Of a stretch of 64,000 nucleotides of DNA, positions 35,058-46,979 are shown piece after piece. Position numbers and translations under genes: made by a program. The stretch is from contig NC_089494.1 of NCBI RefSeq assembly GCF_036850765.1, positions 230,844,779 through 230,908,778 on the forward strand, read 5' to 3'. The DNA comes from Saccopteryx bilineata. Taxonomy: Eukaryota > Chordata > Mammalia > Chiroptera > Emballonuridae. Numbering within the stretch: the first letter of the stretch is position 1; each line of letters begins with the position of its first letter. The notes under the pieces are model-generated. The model had not been told where the DNA came from, did not search any database, and saw nothing but the letters and a program-made list of their open reading frames with translations.

Positions 35058-36740
35058 AGGAAAATTTAAGATTTGAAACCATAAAAATCCTAGAAGAAAA
35101 CATAGACCATAAAAATCTCTGACGTTTCTCACAGCAATATTTTTTTTCTGATATATCTCCTCACACAAGGGAAACAAAAGAAAAAAAAAGAAACAAACGG
35201 GACTGCACTAAATTAAAAGTTTTTGCACAGCAAAGGAAAGCATCAACAAGATAAAAAGACAGCCCGTTGAGTGGGAGAACATATTCACCAATGATACATC
35301 TCATAAGGTGTTAATATCCAAAATATATATATAGAACTTCTACAACTCAACACACACACACACAGAAAACAAGCAATCTAATTTTTAAAAAATGGGCAAA
35401 GGACATTATGGACACTTCTACAGAAGGGATATACTGATGACCAATCAACATATAAAAAAATGCTTCATGTCACTCATCATCAGAGAAATAAATGCAAATT
35501 CAAACCACAATGAAATATCACCTCACACCTGTCAGAATGGCTCTCATCAGTGAATTAGGAAACAGGTGTTGGTGAGAGTGTGGAGAAAAGCAAACCTTCC
35601 TGCACTGCTGGTGGGAATGCAGACTGGTGCAGGCTACTGTGGAAAACAGTATGGAGTTTCCTCAAAAAATTAAAAATAGAACTGTCTTATGACCCAGCCA
35701 TTAGACTTCTGGGAATATATCTGAACACCCAAAACAGTAATTTGTAATAACATATACACCCTATGTTCATTTCAGTGTTATTTATAATAGCCAAGATTTG
35801 GAAGCTGCTACCATCAATAGATGAGTGGATTAAAAAAAAAGCTGTACTACATTTACACAATGGAATACTACTCAGCCATAAAAAAGAAGGAAATCTTACC
35901 TTTTATGACAGCATGGTTGGACCTAGAGAGTATTATACTAAGAGAAATAAGTCAGTCAGAGAAAGACAAGTACCGTATGATTTCACTTCCATGTGGAATA
36001 CAGGGGGTCCTCGGGTTATGGTAGTCTCAACATACAGCCTTTCAAGTTTACGACGCTCAAGCCCATAAAAACTTTAAAAAATTGAGATGTGAGTGTTTCG
36101 GCTGATGTCATTAGCGTCATGCTTACGAACTACATGGGCACACTCATTTGGCTGCACACAGTGGAAGAATACTCAGCACAGCGTACGGTACAGTATATTT
36201 ATGTCTTTTTCCTCTTTCTGTAGCTTAGTTGTGTTTTGATCTTCTACATTATTAATTTACCGTGTGTTAAGATGGGCAAGTGACTTAGAGTAGGGTGTGT
36301 TCTGACTTACACCAAAATTCTGGTTACATCCCTGTTGTAGGAACGGAGCTGCGTCATAACCAGAGGAACTCCTGTATAATAACAAAACAAGCTAACAAAC
36401 AAAATGCAATCAGACTCATAGATACAAAGAATAGACTGACAGCTGTCAGAGGGGCAGGGTGTTACTGGACTGGGTGAAAAACAGTGAGGGGATTAAGCAA
36501 AAAAACCAAAAACCTCATAGACCCAGAGAACAGTATGGTGATTAGCAGAGGGAAGTGGTTAGGGGGAGGGGGAGGAGGGTAGAGGAGGTAAATGGTGATG
36601 GAAGGAAACTTGACTTGGGGTGGTGAACACACAATACAGTGTACGGATGATGTATTACAGACTTGTACACTTGAAGCCTACATAACTGTATTAACCCGTT
36701 ACCCCAATAAGTTCAATAAAAATGAAAAAAAGAAAAATGA
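35058..36740 (+). mobile_element. 5'-truncated L1, split by a Tigger element
   Basis: Sense L1: the end of ORF2 in 35058-36000 ('gaaaccataaaaatcctaga', 'acaatggaatactactcagc', 'gagaaataagtcagtcagag'), then 3' UTR in 36377-36740 ending in an A-rich tail. ORF2 is broken by stops and frameshifts, so it is a dead copy. The Tigger insert at 36001-36374 separates the two parts. Confidence 0.92.
36001..36374. mobile_element. Tigger-like (Tc1/mariner) non-autonomous transposon inside L1
   Basis: Ends CAGGGGGTCCTCGGGTTATG and, inverted, CAGGAGTTCCTCTGGTTATG (16 of 20 match), with TA on each side (35999-36000, 36375-36376). 374 bp, no transposase. Confidence 0.88.
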
Positions 36741-37618
36741 CATACATACCTATAGAGCTCATACAGCAGTGGAGATCTAAGCAGCGGGGAAAAGGCGGAG
36801 ACAAGGATTTGAGTAGAAATGGTGTATTTGGGAGAGGCATGGGGCAGTGGGGGAGTGGGGAGGTGGTTCAGAGAAGAGAAGACGGCCAGAAAAAGTAAAT
36901 TACTAAGCCAGCTACCATATCTTAATGTTATAGGAAACCCTGGGAAATTATGTACAACATACGGCTGAGAATTGCGCCACCAGGAGGATGAGGTAGCTGG
37001 GGTATATGCACTTACTTCTTCTAGCTTTTGAAACTGATAGGGTCTACTATGACCCGTAAGCACTACATCCTGTAAGAGCGGACACCTGGGATTGTGTAGG
37101 AAGAAGAACAAAACTTTGCTGCACCCTGCAATGGGTAGGCTCTCTGTCCCTGTTGATTTCTGCTTCATCTGTAACACTCTTTGCCTTTGGTTTCTAGAAC
37201 TCTCTTTTGAGCTGCTTCCCACCGCTCAGGCCACACATTGGCCTCTGTCTTTTTTCTTGGCTGACCCCTTAACTACTAGTATTCCACAGGAGTTAATGTC
37301 AACCCTCTTTCCTCAACATTCTGTGCATTTTCTTTAGGGGATCTCATACTTGCTTATGACCACAGAAGTACTGATGATATTTTACCCCAAATTTTATTCC
37401 ATTGTTCCAAGCTTTGGAACCATATTCCAATGTCCTTGCTTCTACCTTTCCAGTGAAGGTACTCATTTGAGGTCTCCAGGGATTTCTGTCCACGTTGCTC
37501 ATCCCGCCGGGAGTTCTTAGCTACATTTAATCATTCCCTCTGCCTTGATAAACTCGCTTCTCTTGGCTGCCAGGTATTTTTCTTCCTTCTTTAGCCACAT
37601 TTTTGTTTCTCCTTTGAT

Positions 37619-38012
37619 TTTTTTTTTTTCATTTTTCTGAAGCTGGAAACAGGGAGAGACAGTCAGACAGACTCCCGCATGCGCCCGACCGGGATCCACC
37701 CAGCACGCCCACCAGGGGCGACGCTCTGCCCACCAGGGGGCGATGCTCTGCCCATCCTGGGCGTCGCCATGTTGCAACCAGAGCCACTGTAGCGCCTGGG
37801 GCAGAGGCCACAGAGCCATCCCCAGCGCCCGGGCCATCTTTGCTCCAATGGAGCCTTGGCTGCGGGAGGGGAAGAGAGAGACAGAGAGGAAAGTGCTGCG
37901 GAAGGGTGGAGAAGCAAATGGGTGCTTCTCCTGTGTGCCCTGGCCAGGAATCGAACCCGGGTCCTCCACACGCTAGGCCGACTCTCTACTGCTGAGCCAA
38001 CCGGCCAGGGCC
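37619..38012 (-). mobile_element. SINE family A, duplicated-motif subfamily, target-site duplication
   Basis: Low-divergence antisense copy. TCTCCTTTGAT flanks it at 37608-37618 and 38013-38023. Its body has a tandem duplication: 37708-37728 and 37729-37750 are near-identical 21/22-bp units, each containing CCCACCAGGGG. The second carries CTCF-like CCACCAGGGGGCGA (37730-37743). The B box reads GGTTCGATTCC on the minus strand. Frames at 37517-38083 are artefacts. Confidence 0.96.
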
Positions 38013-38204
38013 TCTCCTTTGATATTTTCATCTCACTTCTCTTACCTGTAAATATCAGGGTGCCCCAGGATATTAGTCCTTAGATCTCTGCTCTTTTGAG
38101 TTATAATTCAGGCTTGTGGCTTTAAATACCACTATGCATTGACAACTACCAATGTGGGTCTCAAGCTTGTATCTCCTCTGAATGCTGAACCTGCATGTTT
38201 GTTT

Positions 38205-38542
38205 GATTTTTTTTTAAGAGAGAGAGAGCTAGAGATAGAGATAGAGAGACAGACAGGAAGGGAGAGAGATAAGAAGCATCAACTTGTAGTTGCAGCACTT
38301 TAGTTGTTCATTCATTGCTTTTTCATAGGTGCCTGACTGGGGTGGGGGGTTCTAGCTGAGTCCCTTGCTCAAGCCAGTGACCTTGGGCTCAAGCCTGTAA
38401 CCTTGGGCTTCAAGCCAGTGAATGTCAATAATCCCACACTCAAACCAGATGATCCTGTGCTTAAGCTGGCCACCTTGGGTTCAAACCTGTGTCCTCAGCA
38501 TCCCAAGTCAATGCTCTATCTACTGAGCCACCACCTGGTCAG
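38205..38542 (-). mobile_element. SINE family B inside L2, long target-site duplication
   Basis: Antisense copy with the usual B body. The 21 bases at 38184-38204 recur exactly at 38543-38563, so the insertion point within the L2 is clear. Confidence 0.95.
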
Positions 38543-38566
38543 GCTGAACCTGCATGTTTGTTTATG

Positions 38567-38568
<2 letters not shown>

Positions 38569-38604
<36 letters not shown>
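38569..38604. repeat. (CA)n microsatellite
   Basis: About 17 uninterrupted CA units just after the SINE B duplication. Confidence 0.97.
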
Positions 38605-38607
<3 letters not shown>

Positions 38608-40353
38608 ACTCTTTATTTCCACTTGAGTGTGTAAAGGCATGTAAAACATCATTATGTACTAAACTGACCTCATATTATCCCTGCACCAACTCCTCTCCAA
38701 GTTGTCTCTATTTTAAGTAAGTAAACTACTTTATTCTTTCAGTTGCTCCAGCCAAACACTTTGGGTCATCCTTGACTCTTCTTTGTCTCCCACACTATAT
38801 CTGGTCTGTCAGCAAATTCTATTGACTCTATTGTCAAATATACACGTAATGCAACCAGTGCTCACCATCTCCACCTCCACAACCACTGCCTGGTCTAAAC
38901 AAGTCACCTGAACTCATGTACAGATTATCCTTCCAGCATTTTATTAAGTTCCTTGAAGCCTCTCTCTGTCCCTGCAGGTATTCTACACACTGCAGCAAGA
39001 AGTTCTTTTTTTGCTATTCAAATCCTGTCAGTATCTTAAATGTTCATGTCTCTCCTCTCCAAGTTTTTTATAGGTTACCCATCTCACTCAATATAAAAGC
39101 CACCATCCTTCCAACTTTCAGGGCTCTCTGTCAGTACTGTTGCATTGCCCAACTCCAGGAGAGCACCAGTCACACAGAATTCAATGTAAAAACTTCCTCT
39201 GGGAGCTGTGCAATGTAGTCCTCTTGCCTTACGTGATCTGGCCCTTGCTTATGTCTCTTACCTCTCTCTTAATACTTTTCTTTTTGCTCTATATGTTCCA
39301 GCTACTCTGTTCTATCTACTTGCCATGCTTTCCCTTCAGATATCTGCACTGTTATTTGAAGCATCTGTCTGTAGGGTTGTAATATAGGCATGTTAAGGAG
39401 AGTGGCCAAATATAAGATAAGGAAGAAAAGCTATACCAGTATCATTGTTGTTATTTGGTTAGTGATACAGCTAAGGACATAGGAAAATTCTCGATAAACT
39501 TCATGATCAACTTATCTGGTCCTTGGATTTCACTGTGCTGTGAATTGAAACTTGAAATTAAAAAAAAAAATCATTTAAAACCCCTAACAGCTTCCTTCAA
39601 TCTGTGAACCATGAGAAATGCTTATCTTGTGGATTTTCATTGTTTTTCTGTGAGAACCACAGTCTTGTTTGATTCAACTCTGCCACACACTCAGTAAAAA
39701 CAAGCAGTGCCAAACAAAATAGATTTCTTGTTGAGCCTAAATACTACCTGTTCTCCTGGGCTCTGTACTTCTTGTTTATAGATCATTTGAGATTAGGTTT
39801 CTATTCTTTGCCAAATATTGCTTTGCTTGAGGTGGCACAGTGGTTCCTAAAACAGAAACAGGTTTTCTTTCCACACCTGCATTCATTCTTCTCACTCTCT
39901 TTACCAGTTAGCTTCATGGCTTTGAAGTTGATGACGCAGAAGCCCAAGGTCGTAGGTCGATCCCTGTGCTTCTTACAGAGTATTATTTTGTTCAGTGGCT
40001 CAAGACCAAAGACATCTACATTTTGTTCAGAATTATGCCTTGCAATCAGAAATCCACATTTGTGGTGTTACAGATTATGATTAAATACAGGAGTTTCTAG
40101 TGTAGAGCAAAAGTCTGATTTTTTATTTCAAATAGAAAATCATAAGTACATAGCTCTAAGCCTGTTTTGGTCAAAAATCATTCCAGCAAGAAGGCTGATC
40201 ATTCACACTCTGAACAATTTAAATCATCATCTGATTTAATTCTAAAACCAACTTTATATCCCCCATGGTGGTCAATGTAATCCTAGCAGATACATCTTCA
40301 CAGAACCAGGTAATTGAAAAACAATTGTTGTTTTTCTTTATATAATAAAAATA

Positions 40354-40735
40354 CAGGCCCTGGCCCACTGGCTCAGTGGCAGAGTATCAGCCTGGCTTGT
40401 GTATGTCCTGGGTTTGATTTTTGGTCAGGACACACAGGAGAAGCAACCATCTGCTCCCCCCCCCACCTTGCTTATCTCTCTCTCCCACTCCTGCATCCAT
40501 GGCTTGACTGGAGCGAGTTGGCCTGAGGCACTGAGGATGGCTCCATGGCTTCTGCCTCAGGTGCTAAGAAGAGCTTGATTGCTGAGCAACAGAACAACAC
40601 TCCAGATGGGCAGAGCATTGCCCCCTAGTGGGCTTGCCGAGTGGATCCCGGTTGGGGCATATGTGGGAATCTGTCTCTCTGCCTCCCCTCCTCTCACTGA
40701 ATAAACAAACAAACAAACAAACAAACAAATAAAAA
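40354..40735 (+). mobile_element. SINE family A, old subfamily, with (AAAC)n tail
   Basis: GGCCCTGGCCCACTGGCTCA head, older-type body, tail of AAAC repeats (about 40699-40728). AATAAAAATA flanks it at 40344-40353 and 40736-40745. Minus-strand CTCF-like motif CCACTAGGGGGCAA at 40618-40631. Confidence 0.93.
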
Positions 40736-40755
40736 AATAAAAATATTAGCTTAGT

Positions 40756-40969
40756 CAGTGGTCGGCAAACCACGACTCGCAAGCCACATGCAGCTCAATC
40801 AGATTGAGGATGTTTTTAGCAAAGGCCAGTTTAGGAGTACCTGAATTAAGTTAATAACAATGTACCTAACTATATAGTTTAAGTGTAAAAAATTCAGCTC
40901 TCAAAAGAAATTTCAATCGTTGTACTGTTGATATTTGGCTCTGTTGACTAATGAGTTTGCTGACCACTG
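40756..40969. mobile_element. Non-autonomous hAT transposon with target-site duplication
   Basis: Ends CAGTGGTCGGCAAAC and, inverted, CAGTGGTCAGCAAAC (14 of 15 match). GCTTAGT occurs immediately outside each end (40749-40755 and 40970-40976), consistent with a hAT 8-bp duplication. 214 bp, no coding capacity. Confidence 0.88.
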
Positions 40970-42256
40970 GCTTAGTTCTAAGTTTCATTTTTGTCTGCAA
41001 AAACTCCCAAGATAGGGTACTATTTATGTCTTTTTGGTGGACGTAATCCCTTACACTGAATCAGTTCTACTTGAAATTAAGCTACAGTGATGTGGCAATT
41101 GCTTAGAAATTCATGCGTCCTAGAGTTTGAACTCTAAACTCTGGGATACGCACTGAAAGTAATACATGATTCAGCCTCATGACATTAAAATCTGTTAATT
41201 TCTTCTGAAATTGCAACTCCCTTGTGCCAAACAGCATTGCAATCTTCATAACTTCAATTCTGTTGAGTTTTGCAATTGGGAAGTAATTTCAGTCTTCATT
41301 TTCATCTGTTCAATCCATATGTTTATTTTATGTTTTAAATCCTGCACACATTTAAACAAAATGAGCTCAATTCTTATCAAAGAGGCAGTGTAACAATCTT
41401 TTAGAGCTGTGGTTGTCTTAATATGTTTGCTTGAGTAACTCTCAAAGGATTTTGAAAAATTATATACCCCTTGCACAGTTTTAAGTTAATATCTAAACAT
41501 TTTCAATGATGGATGTACATAGTGACAGAGAATACACTTTAAAGGCTGATATAATAATTGACTTTTTAAAATGAAACTTTATATTACTCTTTTAAATGTG
41601 TCCAATGGAATTTAAATACCACAGTGACTTGGTATTTAATAACCGTTCAAAAATTAAAAGCTCTTTTAACAGTCAGCAAATTTTATATAGTTCTTCTTTC
41701 TCTTTGAACTCTTTTCTATTCCCCTTCTACAAAATTTATCTTTGGTGTTCTGTAATATTTTTTTTAATGCTTTAATTATTTTTATTACCATATCATACAT
41801 CTCTAAAATAAAACCATGTATTAAAATGGAAATTATTACTTAAAATTTTTCCTCACTTATGAAATTTTAAATGTCAACAATTTTTTTGATTAACTTTTCA
41901 TACAAAATTGTGATTTATTATAAGTGTTTATAATTACTAAACTTAAATGTTACATTCATTTCAAATTCATATTGCTACAAGATATGATTCTTTTTTTGTT
42001 TTTAAAATTGGTTGTATAGAATGTAAAAGATTTGGCATTAATTCTATTTCTACTTTTTGGTGTTCTGGATTTTAGTATTTTAAAAACTGATTCACATAAT
42101 TTAGTTCATGGAAATAGAAGGAGTTTTATTATAAAAATGGTGTTCAATTATTTTGAACAGCTCACTAGTTTATTGCCAAAAGTAAAAGTCGCCAGTAATA
42201 ATCTGTCTTAAAAATTACTTTTAATGATTAGATAACTTGATTATATTCTCCCTCCC

Positions 42257-42598
42257 TTTTTTTTTAGCAAAACAGACAGGGACATACAGGCACATAGGAA
42301 GAGAGATAAGAAGCATCAAATGTTCCTTGCGGCACGTTGGTTGTTCATTGATTGCTTTTTCATATGTGTTTTGGCGGGGCAAGACGAGGGTGCTCCAGCT
42401 GAGCCAGTGACCCCTTTCTCAAGCCAGTGACCTTGGGCTCCAACCAGCAACCATGGGATCATAGATATGATCAAGTCAGCAACCCTGTGCTCAAGCTGGA
42501 TGAGCCTGCACTCAAGCAGGGGTGACTTTGGGGTTTTGAACCTGGGTCCTCAGTATTCCAGGCCAAGGCTCTCTATCCACTGTGCCACTGCCTGATCA
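42257..42598 (-). mobile_element. SINE family B, long form
   Basis: Antisense: 'agagataagaagcatcaaat', 'ttcattgattgctttttcat', 'agccagtgaccttgggctcc', head 'ctctatccactgtgccactg'. Confidence 0.92.
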
Positions 42599-43114
42599 GT
42601 CTCTCCTTTCATTTTTGAAAACACAGAGTTGGAAATTACCTTACTTGGACATGAATTTGTAATTTAGTCTTTAGAATCTTCATGGTCTCAATTTCTGAGT
42701 CTTTTTGAGGATTTATCAAATAAATGTTTATGTATTACTCTTTTACTTAGAAAGATACTTTGGTTAATCTTATATACTCAGAAAGAATTAAAAAATACAT
42801 TAACTTCAATTAATCTTTGCTAATACAACAATTTTGATAAGGAGATTTTTGATATGTGTATAAAAATTTTGAGCTGTTAATTTAATTCATTCAATTTTTA
42901 TAGAATTTACCTAATTGGTGAAAGCCAGTTTTCAGTGTTAAATTGGCCTAATTAAAGTTACTTTCTGCCAGAAATAGGCTGACTTTATTTTTTAATTTTT
43001 ATTAGTATATTAATATGTGTCCCCATGATAAGAATATTATTTCTTGGTTAATTTTTACTTCTTAAATTATACAATAAAATTCTCTTTTTTCTTGTGTATA
43101 GTTCTATGAGTTTT

Positions 43115-43543
43115 TTTTTATTTATTTTTTTTATTTTATAATTTTATTTTTTTAATGGGGTAACATCAATAAATCAGGATACATATATTCAAAGATAACA
43201 AGTCCAGGTTATCTTGTCGTTCAATTATGTTGCATACCCACCACCCAAAGTCAGATTGTCCTCTGTCACCTTCTATCTTGTTTTCTTTGTGCCCCTCCCA
43301 CCCCCTATCCCTCTCCCATTCCCCCCTCCCCCCCGTAACCACCACACTCTTATCAATGTCTCTTAGTTTCACTATTATGTCCCACCTACGTATGGAATAA
43401 TACAGTTCCTGTTTTTTTCTGATTTACTTATTTCGCTTCGTATCATGTTATCAAGATCCCACCATTTTGCTGTAAATGTTCCGATGTCATCATTTCTTAT
43501 GGCTGAGTAGTATTCCATACCACCCTGAATGCGCCCGATCTCG
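43115..43543 (-). mobile_element. L1 insertion with a 5S rRNA-derived 5' end
   Basis: One retroposition product. The T-rich start (43115 on) is the poly-A tail of a minus-strand L1, followed by its 3' UTR and the end of ORF2 (minus-strand residues EYYSAIR near 43505). At about 43515-43520 the L1 stops and 5S rRNA sequence begins. TCTATGAGTTTT flanks the whole unit at 43103-43114 and 43544-43555, so both parts entered together. The copy is 5'-truncated and non-coding. Confidence 0.88.
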
Positions 43544-43546
43544 TCT
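43515..43546 (+). pseudogene. 5S rRNA fragment (nucleotides about 9-40)
   Basis: 32 bases match vertebrate 5S rRNA from about nucleotide 9 to 40 with one C-to-T change. It contains ACCACCCTGAATGCGCCCGA and is in sense on the + strand, opposite to the L1. The first six bases (CCATAC) overlap the L1 end as microhomology, and the last few overlap the target-site duplication. Far too short to be a working 5S gene. Confidence 0.88.
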
Positions 43547-43709
43547 ATGAGTTTTAACATAGATTTTTTTGTAACTACCAACACAATCAGTATACAGAAT
43601 AGTTCTAACACCCCAAACTCTCTTCACGTTGTCCTTTGTAGTCAAACATCTAGTAGAGTTTTCAACTGTGTTCTTATTCAGAATTTATTTTTCAGTTCTA
43701 ATACTTTGC

Positions 43710-44470
43710 CTTTTTAGATAAATTTTAGAATTGGCTTATCAAAAAATCCTGGAGAGATTTTTGATTAAATTGTGTTAAATCGATAGATCAATTTAGGAGA
43801 TGTCTATTTGATATCTTAAAATATACTGAATCTTTTAAACCATGAACTCAGTTGATCTCTCCATTTATTAATTTACTTTGTTTCCCGTATTAGCATTTTA
43901 TAATTTTCATAGTATCGGTCTTGTACATACTTTATTCGATACTTTTAGAGCTATTGTAAAAGGTCCTTTTTTTCTTTCTTTTTTTTTTTTTTAAGAATGT
44001 TGGTTTCTTATTGTTCATTGCTTGTTAGGGAAAGCAGAATTCTAAAATGGTCCACCAGGATTTCACACCCTGGTGTAATCAGCCTGTATAATCTCCCTAC
44101 CTTTGAATGTGGGTGTAAACTGTGCATATGACAGGGTAGTTATTCCTGTGATTAGGTAACTTGATATACCCTAGCTGATTTTGGCAGAGTGACTTTGCTG
44201 GGTTGACCTACTTAGATAAACTCTTAAACTAAATCTTTCTCCCAGGTTGCTGAGAATTTTTATCATGAAAAATGTTGTATTTTTATCAAATGCTTTTTCT
44301 AAAACTGTTGTCTTGATCACATGGTTTTCCTTTAGTTTGTTAACCTGCATATTACATTTATTACCTTTTGAATGTTGAACTAGTCTTTCATTTCTAGGTT
44401 AAATCCTACCACGTTGATTATTTTGTGTCTAGGTATCTTTGAGTTTATCTTATTTGGGTTTTGCTGAAGG
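43710..44470 (-). repeat. Old L1 ORF2 region, split by an LTR fragment
   Basis: Antisense ORF2: 43710-43990 ('agaattggcttatcaaaaaa', 'tagatcaatttaggagatgt') and 44245-44470 ('gagaatttttatcatgaaaa', 'aatcctaccacgttgattat'). The pieces appear in the order of one L1 copy. Confidence 0.75.
44026..44245 (+). mobile_element. MaLR (MLT1-like) LTR fragment inside L1
   Basis: 'attctaaaatggtccaccag', 'ggatttcacaccctggtgta', 'gattaggtaacttgatatac' resemble the sense form of the LTR type seen in antisense at 22840-23352. Partial. Confidence 0.6.
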
Positions 44471-44584
44471 GAAGATCAATTAATTTTTAAGTTAAGCTTC
44501 TCTCTGATGAATAAGTTATAGAGGTTAAACAGAAAAAAGTAATAATGTTTTAATTACAGTGTTTAATGATATTGTTATAATAAT

Positions 44585-45205
44585 AATAACACTTATATAT
44601 AACACTTGCTGAGAATTTATTATATGCTAAGTGCCACGCTAAGAGTTTTAGAGACATTACCTTATTTATTCCTCATAGTAACATTGTGAAGATTATGGTT
44701 ATTTTTGCTGTTATTAACTGCATGTTTGTGTCTCTAAAATTCGTATGTTGAAACTCAAACTCCCAATAGAATGCTATTAGGAGGTGGAGCCTTTGGGAGG
44801 TAATCAAATTTAGATGAGGCCATAAGGGTAGATCCTCATGATGGGATTAGTGTCCTTATCAGAAAGAGACTAGGTAGAGCTTGTGCTCTTTCTGTGGCAA
44901 GCACCAAGGAAGTCCATGTAAGGGCATAACCAGGAAAGGTCTTCACCAAGAACCTGACTATGCCAGCACCCCGATCTCAGACGTCCAGCCTCCAGGACTA
45001 TGAAAAATACATTTTTGTTGTTTAAGCTACACAGTCCATGATATTATTGCAGCAGCCCAAACTAACTGAGATACTCCCCATTTTGTAGATGAGAGAACTG
45101 AGGCTTAGAGAGGTTAAGTAACTTGCTCAAGATTATAGAGGTAGGACTGGGCAGAGCTGTGATTTGGACCTGTTTGGGTTCACAGATCTAGAATGTCACT
45201 GTTAT
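44585..45205 (+). repeat. MIR split by an LTR
   Basis: Sense MIR halves: 44585-44715 ('acacttgctgagaatttatt', 'ccttatttattcctcatagt') and 45072-45205 ('ccccattttgtagatgagag', 'aactgaggcttagagaggtt'). They join in consensus order across the LTR. Confidence 0.85.
44719..45071 (+). mobile_element. MaLR-type solo LTR inside MIR
   Basis: Sense LTR: 'aaattcgtatgttgaaactc', 'ggtggagcctttgggaggta', 'catgatgggattagtgtcct', 'tccagcctccaggactatga', 'tgttgtttaagctacacagt'. About 350 bp, no internal region. Confidence 0.85.
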
Positions 45206-46639
45206 AAAATAGTGCACACATTTTAAAAGAAAAGAGGATTTCTGTGTATGTTCAACTTAATAGCTTTCAAAATTAGCACACAATGGTGGTCCTGTATATG
45301 AGACTAATTTAAAATTTAATTCCTTACAAACATTTAATTAAGATAAATTGAAGATTAGAGCTACAGCATTAAGCGCATAAAAGAAGGAAGGGTTTATTTA
45401 TACAAAAACTACACTTAGAGGAACATATCTATATATATGTAAATAGGATATGATTATATATGTAAGTCAAATACCATTCATCAACCATATAATTTGTGGT
45501 TGGATAAAGCCATGCTTAACTACAAATGCCCCAATTATCTTCTCTCTCTTTTCTTCTTCATGGGAATGTTTCTATTGGTCTTTTTTTGGTTGGCAGTTTG
45601 ACTCAATCTGAACACAAGACCAAAAAGTGGCTATCTGGTTGAGAACTGCTGGTACTGACCTGGTGAGAAGTTTGGAGTTTTGCTCTCAGTCTCTTCAGAT
45701 GAGATGTCAGAAATATAAGGCTTAACTGAGGCACAGACTTTGCATAGAAAATAAGCCTGCCTGCTGACAGTCTTCTAACTGAAGAAAATGTACACTGTTC
45801 AGACCTGCCCAGTAGACAATAGTAGTGATAAAAATAAAAGAGCTTGAAACATTTTTATTTCATGAGGTCTTTTATTCAGCAAGTCAAATACAGATGCAGA
45901 CGTCAATGTATTGACTTTATATTTGCTTCTGTTATTTGTGGCACCGTTTTGCTATTTTTATGAAAAAAAAGCAGTGCAAGTTGATTTGACTGGAGACTTG
46001 ACACAAAGTGAAATCCAAGGTCACATACTTCCCAGTGAGAAAGCGACATCTGTGCTTCAGAACCGTGTTTCACTAAAATCAGTGAAATGGAAACGACAGA
46101 ACATTTTAGATGAAATGTGAGGTTGATCACTTGAAAACCTTGGGGAACATTGGATAGCTTACTCCTGTCCGCTGCATAGCCTGTCGAGGGTCCAAAAGAG
46201 TTAATGTTTGCCGATGTTGCCTAATACGCCCAGCCAGTAGCCCCTCAGGATCTAGCTCTTTACTCCATAGGATTTGATGAAATATTATCCTTTGGGTTTG
46301 TTAAGCTGTTTCCAATTTTCTCAATTTGGATTTCAGAAGACTCCCTGCTAAGTATGACTTTTGAATAGAGGATTTGTACAGATTTTCATAGGACTTTTAT
46401 CCTATGAAAATGTGAAGGCTGGGAAACTTCTAGCTTCACCGTGAAATTCACAGCTAGAGGATTAAAATTTGGACATCATAACAAAAGAAATAGTATCTTT
46501 TTCTGATAGAAAACAAAACCGCTTCCTATTATTTAATGGCTTTATTGAGAACAAGGTACCCGAACGATCTAAGTAAAAGAGAATGGTTTTTTATATTCTT
46601 TTTGTTTTCTGAAAAAGCCTGAAGAAGGGCGTTCACCCC

Positions 46640-46820
46640 TTCATTCAACAGCTATGGAGCCGTAACTGCACCATTCATGTGGACGGCAGATGTGTATGAA
46701 GTGCCTACTATGGGCTGGGATTGTTTCAGGCACTGGGGATTCAGAAGCCAACAAGACAAAGACTGTGTTCCTGAGGACTCACACATTGGAGAATGTAGTG
46801 ATCCAGTGGGGAGAGAAAAA
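46640..46820 (-). repeat. L2 fragment
   Basis: Antisense: 'gaagtgcctactatgggctg', 'ttcaggcactggggattcag', 'aagccaacaagacaaagact'. The frames at 46652-46878 are artefacts. Confidence 0.7.
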
Positions 46821-46979
46821 GGAAGAAGGAAGGAGGACAACCAGGTGTTTTTGGTCAGGAAGGAATAGAATGTGGTGATTGCACCAACTTACCAAGATAG
46901 AGACCACGGGGAAAAAAGTTTGGGAGAAAGAGCCATCTGGACATATGAATTTCCCGGTTATATCAGTTGCATCTAAGTA

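Larger units (their letters stand above)
38050..39385 (+). repeat. L2 3' region, interrupted
   Basis: Sense L2: 'ggctttaaataccactatgc', 'cagttgctccagccaaacac', 'tcatccttgactcttctttg', 'ctggtctgtcagcaaattct', 'ctcactcaatataaaagcca', 'acgtgatctggcccttgctt'. Interrupted by a SINE B and a CA microsatellite. It may extend left of the SINE at 37619, but 37100-37600 is too diverged to be sure. Confidence 0.85.

Noticed and set aside
35763..36068. L1 ORF2-derived frame as a coding gene
   Set aside because: It is a fragment of a truncated L1 with frame breaks, running into a Tigger insertion.
43515..43546. Functional 5S rRNA gene
   Set aside because: Only about 32 of 120 bases are present, without the internal promoter boxes, inside a retroposon insertion.
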